Of a stretch of DNA of 12,063 bases, positions 6,533 through 12,063 are shown in pieces. A program made the position numbers and the translations under genes. The notes beneath the pieces are model-generated. The model made no database searches. It worked only from the letters and a program-made list of their open reading frames with translations, and was not told the DNA's origin. Within the stretch, counting starts at the first letter, position 1. Every line of letters starts with the position of its first letter. The stretch comes from Actinomycetospora sp. (GTDB lineage: Bacteria; Actinomycetota; Actinomycetes; Mycobacteriales; Pseudonocardiaceae), in contig JAICLN010000078.1 of NCBI GenBank assembly GCA_025925615.1, positions 1 to 12,063 of the forward strand, read 5' to 3'.

Positions 6533-8119
6533 TCAGACCGCGGTGATCTGCACGGTGTGCCACCCGGTGGCGCCGTCGGGGATCGTCTCGGTCACGGCCG
6601 AGGTCTGGGTGGCGCCGGTCGCGTCGGTGGCGCGGACCTGCAGGGTGTGCGGGCCCGGGGCGAGCGCGAGCACCGTGCGCCACATCCGCCACGTGTCGAT
6701 CGAGGCGTCGGCGGCGAGCTCGGTGGTCTGCCACGCTCCGGAGTCGGCGCGGACCTCGACGCGCGCGATACCGCGGTGCTGCGCCCACGCCGTGCCCGCG
6801 ATCGTGACCCGTCCGGCTGTGACGGTCGTGGCGTCGCGGGGGACGTCGATGCGCGACTGCGTCTTGACCGGCCCCTGCGCGCCCCACCCGCGCTGCTGCC
6901 AGTAGGACCGGAACGCGTCGAACGTCGTGAGCTCGATGTCGGTGATCCATTTGCACCCGGAGACGTACCCGTAGAGCCCGGGCACGACCATGCGCACCGG
7001 GAAGCCGTGCTCGATCGGGAGCGGCTGCCCGTTCATCCCGAGCGCGAGCATGGCGTTGCGCCCGTCGGTGCAGGCCGCGACCGGGGTGCCGGTCGTGAAG
7101 CCGTCCGCGCTGGTGGACGCGATCTGGTTCGCCCCGGCGCGCACCCCCGCCTCCGCGAGCAGGTCGCGCAGCGGGACGCCGAGGAAGACCGCGTTCGAGA
7201 TCAGGTTGCCGCCGATGTCGTTCGACACGCAGGTCATCGTGATCGCGGCCTCGATCAGCGACCGGCGCCGCAGCTGGTCGTAGGTCAGGACGATCTCCCG
7301 GTCCACCAGGCCGTGGATGCGCAGGCTGTAGTCCGAGGTCGAGATCTGCGGGACCTGCAGCGCGGTGTCGATCCGGTAGAAGTCGGCGTTGCGGGTGAGC
7401 CACGTCGGGGTCCCGGACGCGGCGAAGTCGGCACCGACCGGTGGGGGCGCGACGGTGCCCGCCGGTGCGGGCAGGGGCCCGACGGCGGCGCGGGACGCCT
7501 GGGCGGCGGCCGAGGCCGCGAAGGACCGCCCGAGGAAGCCGGTGACCCCCGCGCCGGCGAGCGCCGCTCCCAGCCCCAGGAGGAGCCGTCGTCGGGGTCC
7601 GGTGGGGTCGGCGACCCTGTCGGGGGCCGGCGCCGCGGCGCGGCGGGCGAGCGGGTGCAGCACGGCGAAGGTCGCGATGCCGGCGACGAGGGCCGCGAGC
7701 GGCGCCATCAGGTAGGGCAGGGTGAAGGTGGGGGAGGCCGCGGCGCACGTCGCCCCGATGATGCCGAGCGCGACGACGAGCGTGAGCCCCGGCCCGAGGG
7801 TGCGCCGGGAGAGCAGCCCGCCGATCACCGCGACGACGGTGATCACGACCGCCATGCCCGCCAGGAGCACCTGCTTGTCGTGCACCCCGAAGGTGCTGGT
7901 CGCGAACTCCTTGAGCGGCTCGGGGGTCAGCCGGATGAACTGGTTGCCGACGGCGAGGAACGGCGACGACGGCGGGGCGACCAGGGCCGCGACGAGGTCG
8001 CCGACGCCGAGGGCCATCGCGACGGCCAGGACGCCGAGGACGCCGGCCACCGACCGCGCGATCCCGGGCTCGGGCGTCGCGGTCGTGGGCTCGGACGCCG
8101 GGTCGAGGTCGGTGGTCAC
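6533..8119 (-). CDS. Membrane-anchored molybdopterin-dependent oxidoreductase, sulfite oxidase family
   Basis: GTG 8119 overlaps the stop of the upstream FMN reductase as GTGA, which is why I chose it over an in-frame ATG at 8173. It gives 528 residues. Hydrophobic segments lie at about 23-48, 83-103, 109-127, 135-155 and 179-198. The last is directly preceded by Arg176-Arg177-Arg178 and begins LLLGLG, like a Tat signal. The rest is the sulfite-oxidase fold. TMTCVSNDIGG carries Cys297, the expected molybdenum ligand. GFPVRMVVPGLYGYVSGCKW (about 372-391) is the cofactor-binding stretch. From about residue 412 follows an immunoglobulin-like Mo-oxidoreductase dimerisation domain. The catalytic part should face outside the membrane. 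The order four helices, Arg motif, fifth helix and exported Mo domain matches five-helix actinobacterial molybdoproteins thought to use Sec and then Tat. The substrate is unknown. Confidence 0.88.
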   Translation of the reverse strand: MTTDLDPASEPTTATPEPGIARSVAGVLGVLAVAMALGVGDLVAALVAPPSSPFLAVGNQFIRLTPEPLKEFATSTFGVHDKQVLLAGMAVVITVVAVIGGLLSRRTLGPGLTLVVALGIIGATCAAASPTFTLPYLMAPLAALVAGIATFAVLHPLARRAAAPAPDRVADPTGPRRRLLLGLGAALAGAGVTGFLGRSFAASAAAQASRAAVGPLPAPAGTVAPPPVGADFAASGTPTWLTRNADFYRIDTALQVPQISTSDYSLRIHGLVDREIVLTYDQLRRRSLIEAAITMTCVSNDIGGNLISNAVFLGVPLRDLLAEAGVRAGANQIASTSADGFTTGTPVAACTDGRNAMLALGMNGQPLPIEHGFPVRMVVPGLYGYVSGCKWITDIELTTFDAFRSYWQQRGWGAQGPVKTQSRIDVPRDATTVTAGRVTIAGTAWAQHRGIARVEVRADSGAWQTTELAADASIDTWRMWRTVLALAPGPHTLQVRATDATGATQTSAVTETIPDGATGWHTVQITAV

Positions 8120-8727
8120 GCCGGGTCTTCGTCGGCGGTCCCGCCCGGGTTCACGCGGTGCGGTGGGCTCCACGACGACCGCCCCGCGCGGAGCGCCCGG
8201 AGGGCGCCGAGCGCCGCGTCGCGGACGTCCTCGTCGCCGACCAGCCCGTCGTCCCCGACGGCGTCCCGGGTCAGCGGGAGTCGCAGGCAGGCAGCCTCGA
8301 GGACGTGCGCGCCCACGTAGCCGAGGACCTTGGCCAGGGACTCGTGGGCGTCGGCGCCCCCGCTCGGGGCGGCCGGGCCGGAGACGTTGAGCCAGCCGAC
8401 GGGCTTGCCGCTGATCGAGCCCGGCTCGGCGTCCCCGACGGTCCAGTCGAGCAGGTTCTTGAACGCCCCGGGCAGCGCCCCGGCGTACTCGGGGGTGCAG
8501 AACAGGAGTGCGTCGGCGTCGTGGATCGCGGTTCGCAGACCGGCGACGGGGTCGGGCAGCGGGTCGTGGTCGTCGTCGGGGTTGAACGCGGGCAGCGTCG
8601 CGAGCCCGCCGTAGAGCGTGGTGGTGAGCTCGGGGCCGGCGAGCGCGTGCAGGGTGCGCAGCACCGCGGTGTTCGTCGACCCCGCCCGGGTGCTCCCCGA
8701 GATCAGCAGTGCGTCCACGGGCGCCAT
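8116..8727 (-). CDS. NADPH-dependent FMN reductase family protein
   Basis: The flavodoxin-like fold of the NADPH-dependent FMN reductase family is recognisable. LLISGSTRAGSTNTA (7-21) binds the FMN phosphate, and the segment PEYAGALPGAFKNLLDW (79-95) is the second flavin-contact motif. I start at ATG 8727 (203 residues) because GGAGG stands just upstream at 8735-8731; an ATG eight codons earlier has no such site. These are small cytoplasmic flavoproteins that transfer electrons from NAD(P)H to flavin, quinones or other acceptors. The TGA overlaps the GTG of the molybdoenzyme gene (GTGA), so the two are translated together. That makes a shared redox role likely but does not show direct electron transfer. 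The C-terminal tail after about residue 185 is Pro/Gly-rich and probably disordered. Confidence 0.9.
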   Translation of the reverse strand: MAPVDALLISGSTRAGSTNTAVLRTLHALAGPELTTTLYGGLATLPAFNPDDDHDPLPDPVAGLRTAIHDADALLFCTPEYAGALPGAFKNLLDWTVGDAEPGSISGKPVGWLNVSGPAAPSGGADAHESLAKVLGYVGAHVLEAACLRLPLTRDAVGDDGLVGDEDVRDAALGALRALRAGRSSWSPPHRVNPGGTADEDPA

Positions 8728-8750
8728 CGTCCTCCGGCGCGCCCGACCCA

Positions 8751-8774
8751 CGTCAGGACGGCTCCATCCTGACG
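8751..8774. terminator. Inverted repeat before the FMN reductase gene (terminator or operator)
   Basis: Arms CGTCAGGA (8751-8758) and TCCTGACG (8767-8774) are perfectly complementary across an eight-base loop. The repeat lies about 25 bases before the FMN reductase start and about 45 bases after the dioxygenase stop. It could end the dioxygenase transcript, although no T run follows in either direction, or bind a regulator of the reductase-molybdoenzyme operon. Confidence 0.5.
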
Positions 8775-8781
8775 GCAGGTG

Positions 8782-8802
8782 TCAGCGAAGGACCATCGCT
8801 GA
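8782..8802 (-). terminator. Stem-loop after the dioxygenase gene, probable terminator
   Basis: Arms TCAGCGA (8782-8788) and TCGCTGA (8796-8802) pair perfectly over a seven-base loop. The repeat starts 17 bases beyond the dioxygenase stop codon in the direction of transcription. It has no T run, as is common for hairpin terminators in GC-rich actinobacteria. Together with the second hairpin it probably separates the sigma-Ogt-dioxygenase unit from the reductase unit. Confidence 0.5.
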
Positions 8803-8818
8803 TCTCCCGCGCCGGACC

Positions 8819-9538
8819 TCACCGGGCGTTGTGGAAGATCACGCCGAGCACGTGGCGGTTCCCGGAGTGGACGGCCGAGACGCCGTGGCGCATCTGGACA
8901 CGGTGGTGTCCGCGCGAGCCCCGCTTCGGCCGGTGGCGCACCGGGAAGATGATGGCCTCGCCGAGCCCGGGGCGGGCCACCATCGGCCGGGACTGCTGCC
9001 GCGGGCGCTGCTCGACGAACACGCTCTCCCCGCCGGTGAAGTCGACGTCGGGGGTGTTGAGCATGAACAGCACCTGCAGCGGGAAGGTCAGGTCGCCGTA
9101 GACGTCCTGGTGCAGGCAGTTGTAGCCGGTCGGGCCGTAGCGCAGCACGAGCGGCGTCGGCCGGTGCTGCCCGGCCTCGGCGCAGCGCTCGACCAGCTCG
9201 GCGTGCTCGGCCGGCCACGTCGGCTCGTCGAGGATGCCCGCCCAGCGGTTGGCGATCTGGGCGAGCGGCGGGAACAGCCGGGTGCGCAGCGCCGTGACGA
9301 GCGGGGGCAGCGGGTCCGCGAAGTAGCGGTAGCGGCCCTCGCCGAACGAGAGCCGGGCCATGTCGATCGTCGAGCGGAAGGCGCCGTCGTCGTCGAAGAC
9401 GTCGATCATCTCCCGGCACTGCTCGGGGGAGAGCAGCGGACCGGTGGCCGCGAACCCCTCGGTGTCGAGGCGCTCCGCGATGTGGGTCCAGTCCAGGGTG
9501 TCGAGCGCGGGGAGCGCGACCTGGTCGAGAGCGGTCAT
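8819..9538 (-). CDS. 2-oxoglutarate/Fe(II)-dependent oxygenase (COG3826-like)
   Basis: The 239-residue protein has the double-stranded beta-helix iron site. H143-x-D145 occurs in NCLHQDVYGD, the distal His218 in MRHGVS, and Arg228 in GNRHVLG is placed to bind the 2-oxoglutarate carboxylate. Other blocks (GRYRYFADPLP, IANRW, RPTPLVLRYG, FTGGESVFVEQRPR, FHNAR at the end) look like a prolyl-hydroxylase-like bacterial group of unknown substrate. It is not a canonical AlkB. ATG 9538 overlaps the TGA of the upstream methyltransferase (ATGA), so translation is coupled. That link to a DNA alkylation repair gene suggests, but does not prove, a role in nucleic acid or protein repair. The distal-His region has an adjacent HH pair (211-212), probably not ligands. 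No signal peptide is seen, so it is cytoplasmic. Confidence 0.88.
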   Translation of the reverse strand: MTALDQVALPALDTLDWTHIAERLDTEGFAATGPLLSPEQCREMIDVFDDDGAFRSTIDMARLSFGEGRYRYFADPLPPLVTALRTRLFPPLAQIANRWAGILDEPTWPAEHAELVERCAEAGQHRPTPLVLRYGPTGYNCLHQDVYGDLTFPLQVLFMLNTPDVDFTGGESVFVEQRPRQQSRPMVARPGLGEAIIFPVRHRPKRGSRGHHRVQMRHGVSAVHSGNRHVLGVIFHNAR

Positions 9539-10179
9539 CGTGCGGAACCCTCCTCGGGGGTCGACGTGGCGATCGCGGCGCCCTCGGCGCGCAGCAGTCG
9601 CTGCTTGGCCGGGGTGCCGAAGATGTACCGGCCGACCGCTCCCGTGCCCACACCACCGCCACTGGGCACCACGCGGTGGCACGGGACGAGCAGCGGCACC
9701 GGGTTGGTCGCGAGCACCGTGCCCGCCGCCCGCACCGCGCCCGGGCGCCCGACCTCGGCCGCGACCCACGCGTACGGCCGGGTCTCGCCGGCCGGGATGG
9801 TGCGGGTGGCGGCGAGGACGTCGCGCTGGAAGTCGGTCAGGCCGCGCAGGTCGAGGCGCGGCCGGGCGGTGGCGTCGCCGCGCAGGGCGGCCTCGAGCCC
9901 CTCCGGCACGACGTCGGCCGGGCGGAGGGGGCGCCCGACGCGGCGGCGGTGGGCGGCCCGGAAGTCGTCCTCCGAGAGCTCGGCCGCGGCACGCAGGAAG
10001 CTGACCCCGTCGGAGCCGGCCGCGACCCACACGGGGCCGATCAGGCTCGCCGCCCGGAACCAGCCGTCGAAGAGGCGGGCGGTGAGGTCGGGGGTGTCGG
10101 TCGGGGCCAGGCCGGCGAGGCCGGCCAGCACCGGGTCGATGCTGTCCGCACCGCTCGTGGTCATGCCAGGGGAATTCAT
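9535..10179 (-). CDS. ogt: Methylated-DNA--[protein]-cysteine S-methyltransferase (Ogt/MGMT type)
   Basis: This is a suicide repair protein that moves the alkyl group from O6-alkylguanine or O4-alkylthymine to its own cysteine. The active-site motif PCHRV (166-170, Cys167) is intact. Before it lie a typical winged-helix stretch, FQRDVLAATRTIPAGETRPY (117-136), and an AVRA arginine finger (Arg150). After it comes the glycine-rich SGGGVGTGAVGRY. ATG 10179 overlaps the sigma-factor stop as TGATG, and GGAGG (10190-10186) stands six bases upstream. An ATG at 10164 has poorer support. At 214 residues it is longer than the usual 155-180. About the first 40 residues and some extra sequence between the N-terminal domain and the catalytic domain (about 75-110) account for this. 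No Ada-type regulatory domain is present. The downstream oxygenase is coupled to it. Confidence 0.92.
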   Translation of the reverse strand: MNSPGMTTSGADSIDPVLAGLAGLAPTDTPDLTARLFDGWFRAASLIGPVWVAAGSDGVSFLRAAAELSEDDFRAAHRRRVGRPLRPADVVPEGLEAALRGDATARPRLDLRGLTDFQRDVLAATRTIPAGETRPYAWVAAEVGRPGAVRAAGTVLATNPVPLLVPCHRVVPSGGGVGTGAVGRYIFGTPAKQRLLRAEGAAIATSTPEEGSAR

Positions 10180-10808
10180 CACAGTCCTCCGGTCTCGTCG
10201 ATCAGGGTGCGCAGCCGGGCCAGGCCGCGCGACACGTGCGACTTCGCGGTCCCCACCGGGCAGCCGAGGACCGCGGCGACCTCGGTGAGGGGGAGGTCGG
10301 TCACGTGGCGCAGGACGACCGCCGTGCGCTGGGTCTCGGGCAGGTGCGCGAGCAGCGCAGCGAGCCGCTCGCCCACCTCGCGGCGCTCCGCCCGCTCCTC
10401 GACGCTCGGGCCGGATACGGGCTCGTCCGGGAGCGTCGCGCCGTCCGTGCGGGGCCGGCGAGCGGCGTCGCGGACCTGGTTGCGGCGGGTGTTGACGACG
10501 ATGGTCAGCAGCCACGGGCGGGGCGCGAGGTCCTCCAGCCAGATCTGCCCGCCGCCGGAGACCCCGTCGTCGGATGCACGGTGGTCGGCCAGCGAACGGT
10601 AGGCGCGCAGCAGCGCCTCCGCGGCCAGGTCCTCGGCGTCGGCGCGATGCCCGGTGGTGCGCAGGGCGACCGCGTGGACGAGGCCCTGGTAGGTCCGGAC
10701 CAGCTCCGCGAACCCGTCGTCGAGATCGCGGACCAGCGCCGCGACCACGCGGTCGGCGTCGGGGTCCGCCCTCGGGGCCGTGGCCTCGTCCACGGTCGGG
10801 GTGCTCAT
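10179..10808 (-). CDS. ECF-type (sigma-70 family) RNA polymerase sigma factor
   Basis: The 209-residue protein has only regions 2 and 4, as in ECF sigma factors. Region 2 spans about 32-118, with AEDLAAEALLRAYR (58-71) as the core-binding helix and RPWLLTIVVNTRRN (97-110) as the -10 recognition part. A Gly-rich insert, about 79-95, separates these. Region 4 spans about 145-203, with LTEVAAVLGCPVGTAKSHVSRG forming the helix-turn-helix. No anti-sigma gene adjoins it. Instead it is translationally joined (TGATG) to the methyltransferase gene, so it may control its own repair operon. ATG 10808 has no Shine-Dalgarno sequence. In-frame GTG codons at residues 6 and 21 have none either, so the start is slightly uncertain. 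Two overlapping palindromes lie directly upstream. Confidence 0.9.
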   Translation of the reverse strand: MSTPTVDEATAPRADPDADRVVAALVRDLDDGFAELVRTYQGLVHAVALRTTGHRADAEDLAAEALLRAYRSLADHRASDDGVSGGGQIWLEDLAPRPWLLTIVVNTRRNQVRDAARRPRTDGATLPDEPVSGPSVEERAERREVGERLAALLAHLPETQRTAVVLRHVTDLPLTEVAAVLGCPVGTAKSHVSRGLARLRTLIDETGGL

Positions 10809-10809
10809 G

Positions 10810-10830
10810 TCGGTGTCAACACCGATCGGT
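10810..10830. promoter_or_regulatory. Overlapping palindromes directly upstream of the sigma-factor start
   Basis: TCGGTGT (10810-10816) and ACACCGA (10819-10825) form a perfect 16-base palindrome with a two-base centre, starting one base before the ATG of the sigma gene. Its right half also belongs to a second perfect palindrome, ACCGATCGGT (10821-10830). A protein bound here would block transcription or initiation of the sigma-Ogt-dioxygenase operon. This is inferred from symmetry and position only. Confidence 0.45.
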
Positions 10831-10858
10831 CCGGGGCGGTTGCAGCCGACCCGGACCG
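10827..10858 (-). terminator. Hairpin after ilvD, probable terminator
   Basis: Arms CGGTCCGGG (10827-10835) and CCCGGACCG (10850-10858) pair over nine GC-rich bases. After one mismatch, a further three pairs (CGG 10837-10839, CCG 10846-10848) leave a six-base loop. The hairpin begins seven bases after the ilvD stop in the direction of transcription. There is no T run. It shares four bases with the palindrome before the sigma gene, so terminator and operator functions could interfere. Confidence 0.55.
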
Positions 10859-10865
10859 GGCCCGG

Positions 10866-12063
10866 CTACGAGTCGAACCCGACGACGGCGCCCTGCGCGG
10901 CCGACCCCACGAGCCGCGAGTACTTCCCGAGCACCCCGGTGCGGTGCTTCGGCGGCGGCGGGGTCCAGCCCTCGCGGCGGCGGGCGAGCTCGTCGTCGTC
11001 GATCAGGAGGTCGAGCGTGCGGGCGGTGAGGTCGAGCCGGATGGGGTCGCCGTCGCGGACGAAGGCGATCGGCCCGCCGTGCGCGGCCTCGGGTGCGACG
11101 TGCCCGACGCACAGGCCCGTCGTCCCGCCCGAGAAGCGGCCGTCGGTGAGCAGCAGGACGTCCTTGCCGAGCCCGGCTCCCTTGATGGCGCCGGTGACGG
11201 CGAGCATCTCGCGCATCCCCGGCCCGCCGCGCGGGCCCTCGTCGCGGATGACGACGACGTCGCCGGGCTGCAGTCCGTCCGGTCCGGACGACTCCACCGC
11301 CGCCATCGCGCCCTGCTCGCCGTCGAAGACGCGTGCGGTGCCCTCGAACGTCGCGGTGTCGAACCCCGCGGACTTGACCACCGCCCCGTCGGGAGCCAGC
11401 GAGCCGCGCAGGATCGTCAGGCCGCCGGTGGGGTGGATCGGGTTCGAGAGCGGCCGCAGGATGTCGCCGTCGAGCGGCTCGGGCGAGAGCTCCTCCAGGT
11501 TCTCGGCGAGCGTCGTCCCGGTGACCGTCAGGCAGTCGCCGTGGACGAGCCCGGCGTCGAGCAGCGCCTTGAGCACCACCGGCACGCCGCCGACGCGGTC
11601 GACCGTGTTCATCATCCAGCGGCCGAACGGCTTGACGTCCGCGAGGTGCGGGACCTTGTCGCCGATGCGGTTGAAGTCGTCGAGCTCGAGCGGGACGTCC
11701 GCCTCGCGGGCGATCGCGAGCAGGTGCAGGACGGCGTTGGTGGAGCCGCCGAAGGCCATGACGACGGCGATCGCGTTCTCGAACGCCTCGCGGGTCATGA
11801 CGTCGCGGGCGGTGTGGCCGCGGCGCAGCATCCCGACGACGGCGTCCCCGGACTGCCGCGCGAACCCGTCGCGACGACGGTCGGCGCTCGGCGGCGAGGA
11901 GGACCCGGGCAGCGCCATGCCCATCGCCTCGGCCGCGCAGGCCATGGTGTTCGCGGTGTACATGCCGCCGCAGGCGCCCTCACCGGGGCAGATCGCGCGC
12001 TCGACGCGGTCGACCTGCTCGCGGCTGATCTTCCCGGCCAGGCAGGCCCCGACGGCCTCGAAC
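10866..12063 (-). CDS. ilvD: Dihydroxy-acid dehydratase, about two thirds of the gene (N-terminus beyond right edge)
   Basis: This is the iron-sulfur enzyme that dehydrates 2,3-dihydroxy-isovalerate and 2,3-dihydroxy-3-methylvalerate in valine, leucine and isoleucine synthesis. The frame is open to the right edge and gives 398 residues, ending at TAG 10868-10866. Diagnostic blocks are [16 protein letters not shown] (a cluster cysteine in the second Cys), [47 protein letters not shown] and [20 protein letters not shown]. About 170-200 N-terminal residues, with the other cluster cysteines, lie outside the window, judging from the usual 560-615. The ATG codons visible inside the fragment are internal, not starts. 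It is a housekeeping gene. A hairpin separates it by 57 bases from the sigma operon on the same strand, so read-through is possible. Confidence 0.96.
   Translation of the reverse strand, partial: FEAVGACLAGKISREQVDRVERAICPGEGACGGMYTANTMACAAEAMGMALPGSSSPPSADRRRDGFARQSGDAVVGMLRRGHTARDVMTREAFENAIAVVMAFGGSTNAVLHLLAIAREADVPLELDDFNRIGDKVPHLADVKPFGRWMMNTVDRVGGVPVVLKALLDAGLVHGDCLTVTGTTLAENLEELSPEPLDGDILRPLSNPIHPTGGLTILRGSLAPDGAVVKSAGFDTATFEGTARVFDGEQGAMAAVESSGPDGLQPGDVVVIRDEGPRGGPGMREMLAVTGAIKGAGLGKDVLLLTDGRFSGGTTGLCVGHVAPEAAHGGPIAFVRDGDPIRLDLTARTLDLLIDDDELARRREGWTPPPPKHRTGVLGKYSRLVGSAAQGAVVGFDS

Noticed and set aside
6557..8320. A long plus-strand frame opposite the molybdoenzyme gene
   Set aside because: It is low-complexity Arg/Gly/Glu-rich sequence without motifs, and the minus strand carries a clear five-helix molybdoenzyme with an active-site cysteine.
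8618..10288. A long plus-strand frame opposite the dioxygenase and Ogt genes
   Set aside because: It has no recognisable domain. The opposite strand has intact PCHRV and HxD...H motifs and coupled start-stop junctions.
10814..10819. TTGACA on the minus strand as a -35 promoter element for the sigma gene
   Set aside because: It lies only five bases before the ATG, so transcription would start inside the gene, and no TANNNT stands 17 bases after it. It is probably part of the palindrome by chance.
11795..11983. A separate short minus-strand gene overlapping ilvD
   Set aside because: It is another frame of ilvD with Arg/Pro-rich sequence and no ribosome site, and ilvD is unambiguous there.

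Overview
The window comes from a very GC-rich genome. Codon third positions are almost all G or C, GTG starts are common, and the gene families are actinobacterial (RsbW-type ATPase, DUF849/BKACE, HSDL2-like dehydrogenase, five-helix molybdoenzyme, SigE-like ECF factor). It is very probably chromosomal DNA of an actinomycete. A Pseudonocardia-like source is a guess from the look of the proteins. No tRNA, rRNA, insertion sequence, phage gene or CRISPR array was seen.

Left part (1-2519): the C-terminal end of an acyl-CoA dehydrogenase (plus) meets, tail to tail with an 11-base overlap, a minus-strand polytopic membrane protein gene that is broken by a one-base frameshift. A 298-base divergent spacer follows, then a BKACE/DUF849 beta-keto acid cleavage enzyme.

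Middle (2562-5896, plus): an alpha/beta hydrolase, a 195-base spacer with two near-identical operator-like palindromes, then an acyl-CoA synthetase-like adenylating enzyme whose end overlaps the start of an HSDL2-like short-chain dehydrogenase. The ligase and dehydrogenase form one translationally linked unit. With the BKACE and the acyl-CoA dehydrogenase they suggest catabolism of an unidentified carboxylic acid through CoA thioesters.

Right part: an orphan RsbW-like ATPase (plus, 6074-6511), then only minus-strand genes. In transcription order these are ilvD (open at the right edge); an ECF sigma factor, an Ogt-type DNA methyltransferase and a 2-oxoglutarate/Fe(II) dioxygenase, linked by TGATG and ATGA junctions; and an NADPH-dependent FMN reductase linked by a GTGA junction to a membrane-anchored sulfite-oxidase-family molybdoenzyme.

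Points most worth a second look: the twin palindromes 31 bp apart before the ligase; the sigma/Ogt/dioxygenase operon with overlapping palindromes before it; the five-helix molybdoenzyme with an arginine triplet before its last helix, coupled to a flavin reductase; and the frameshifted membrane gene. No wholly unknown system could be demonstrated from the sequence alone.
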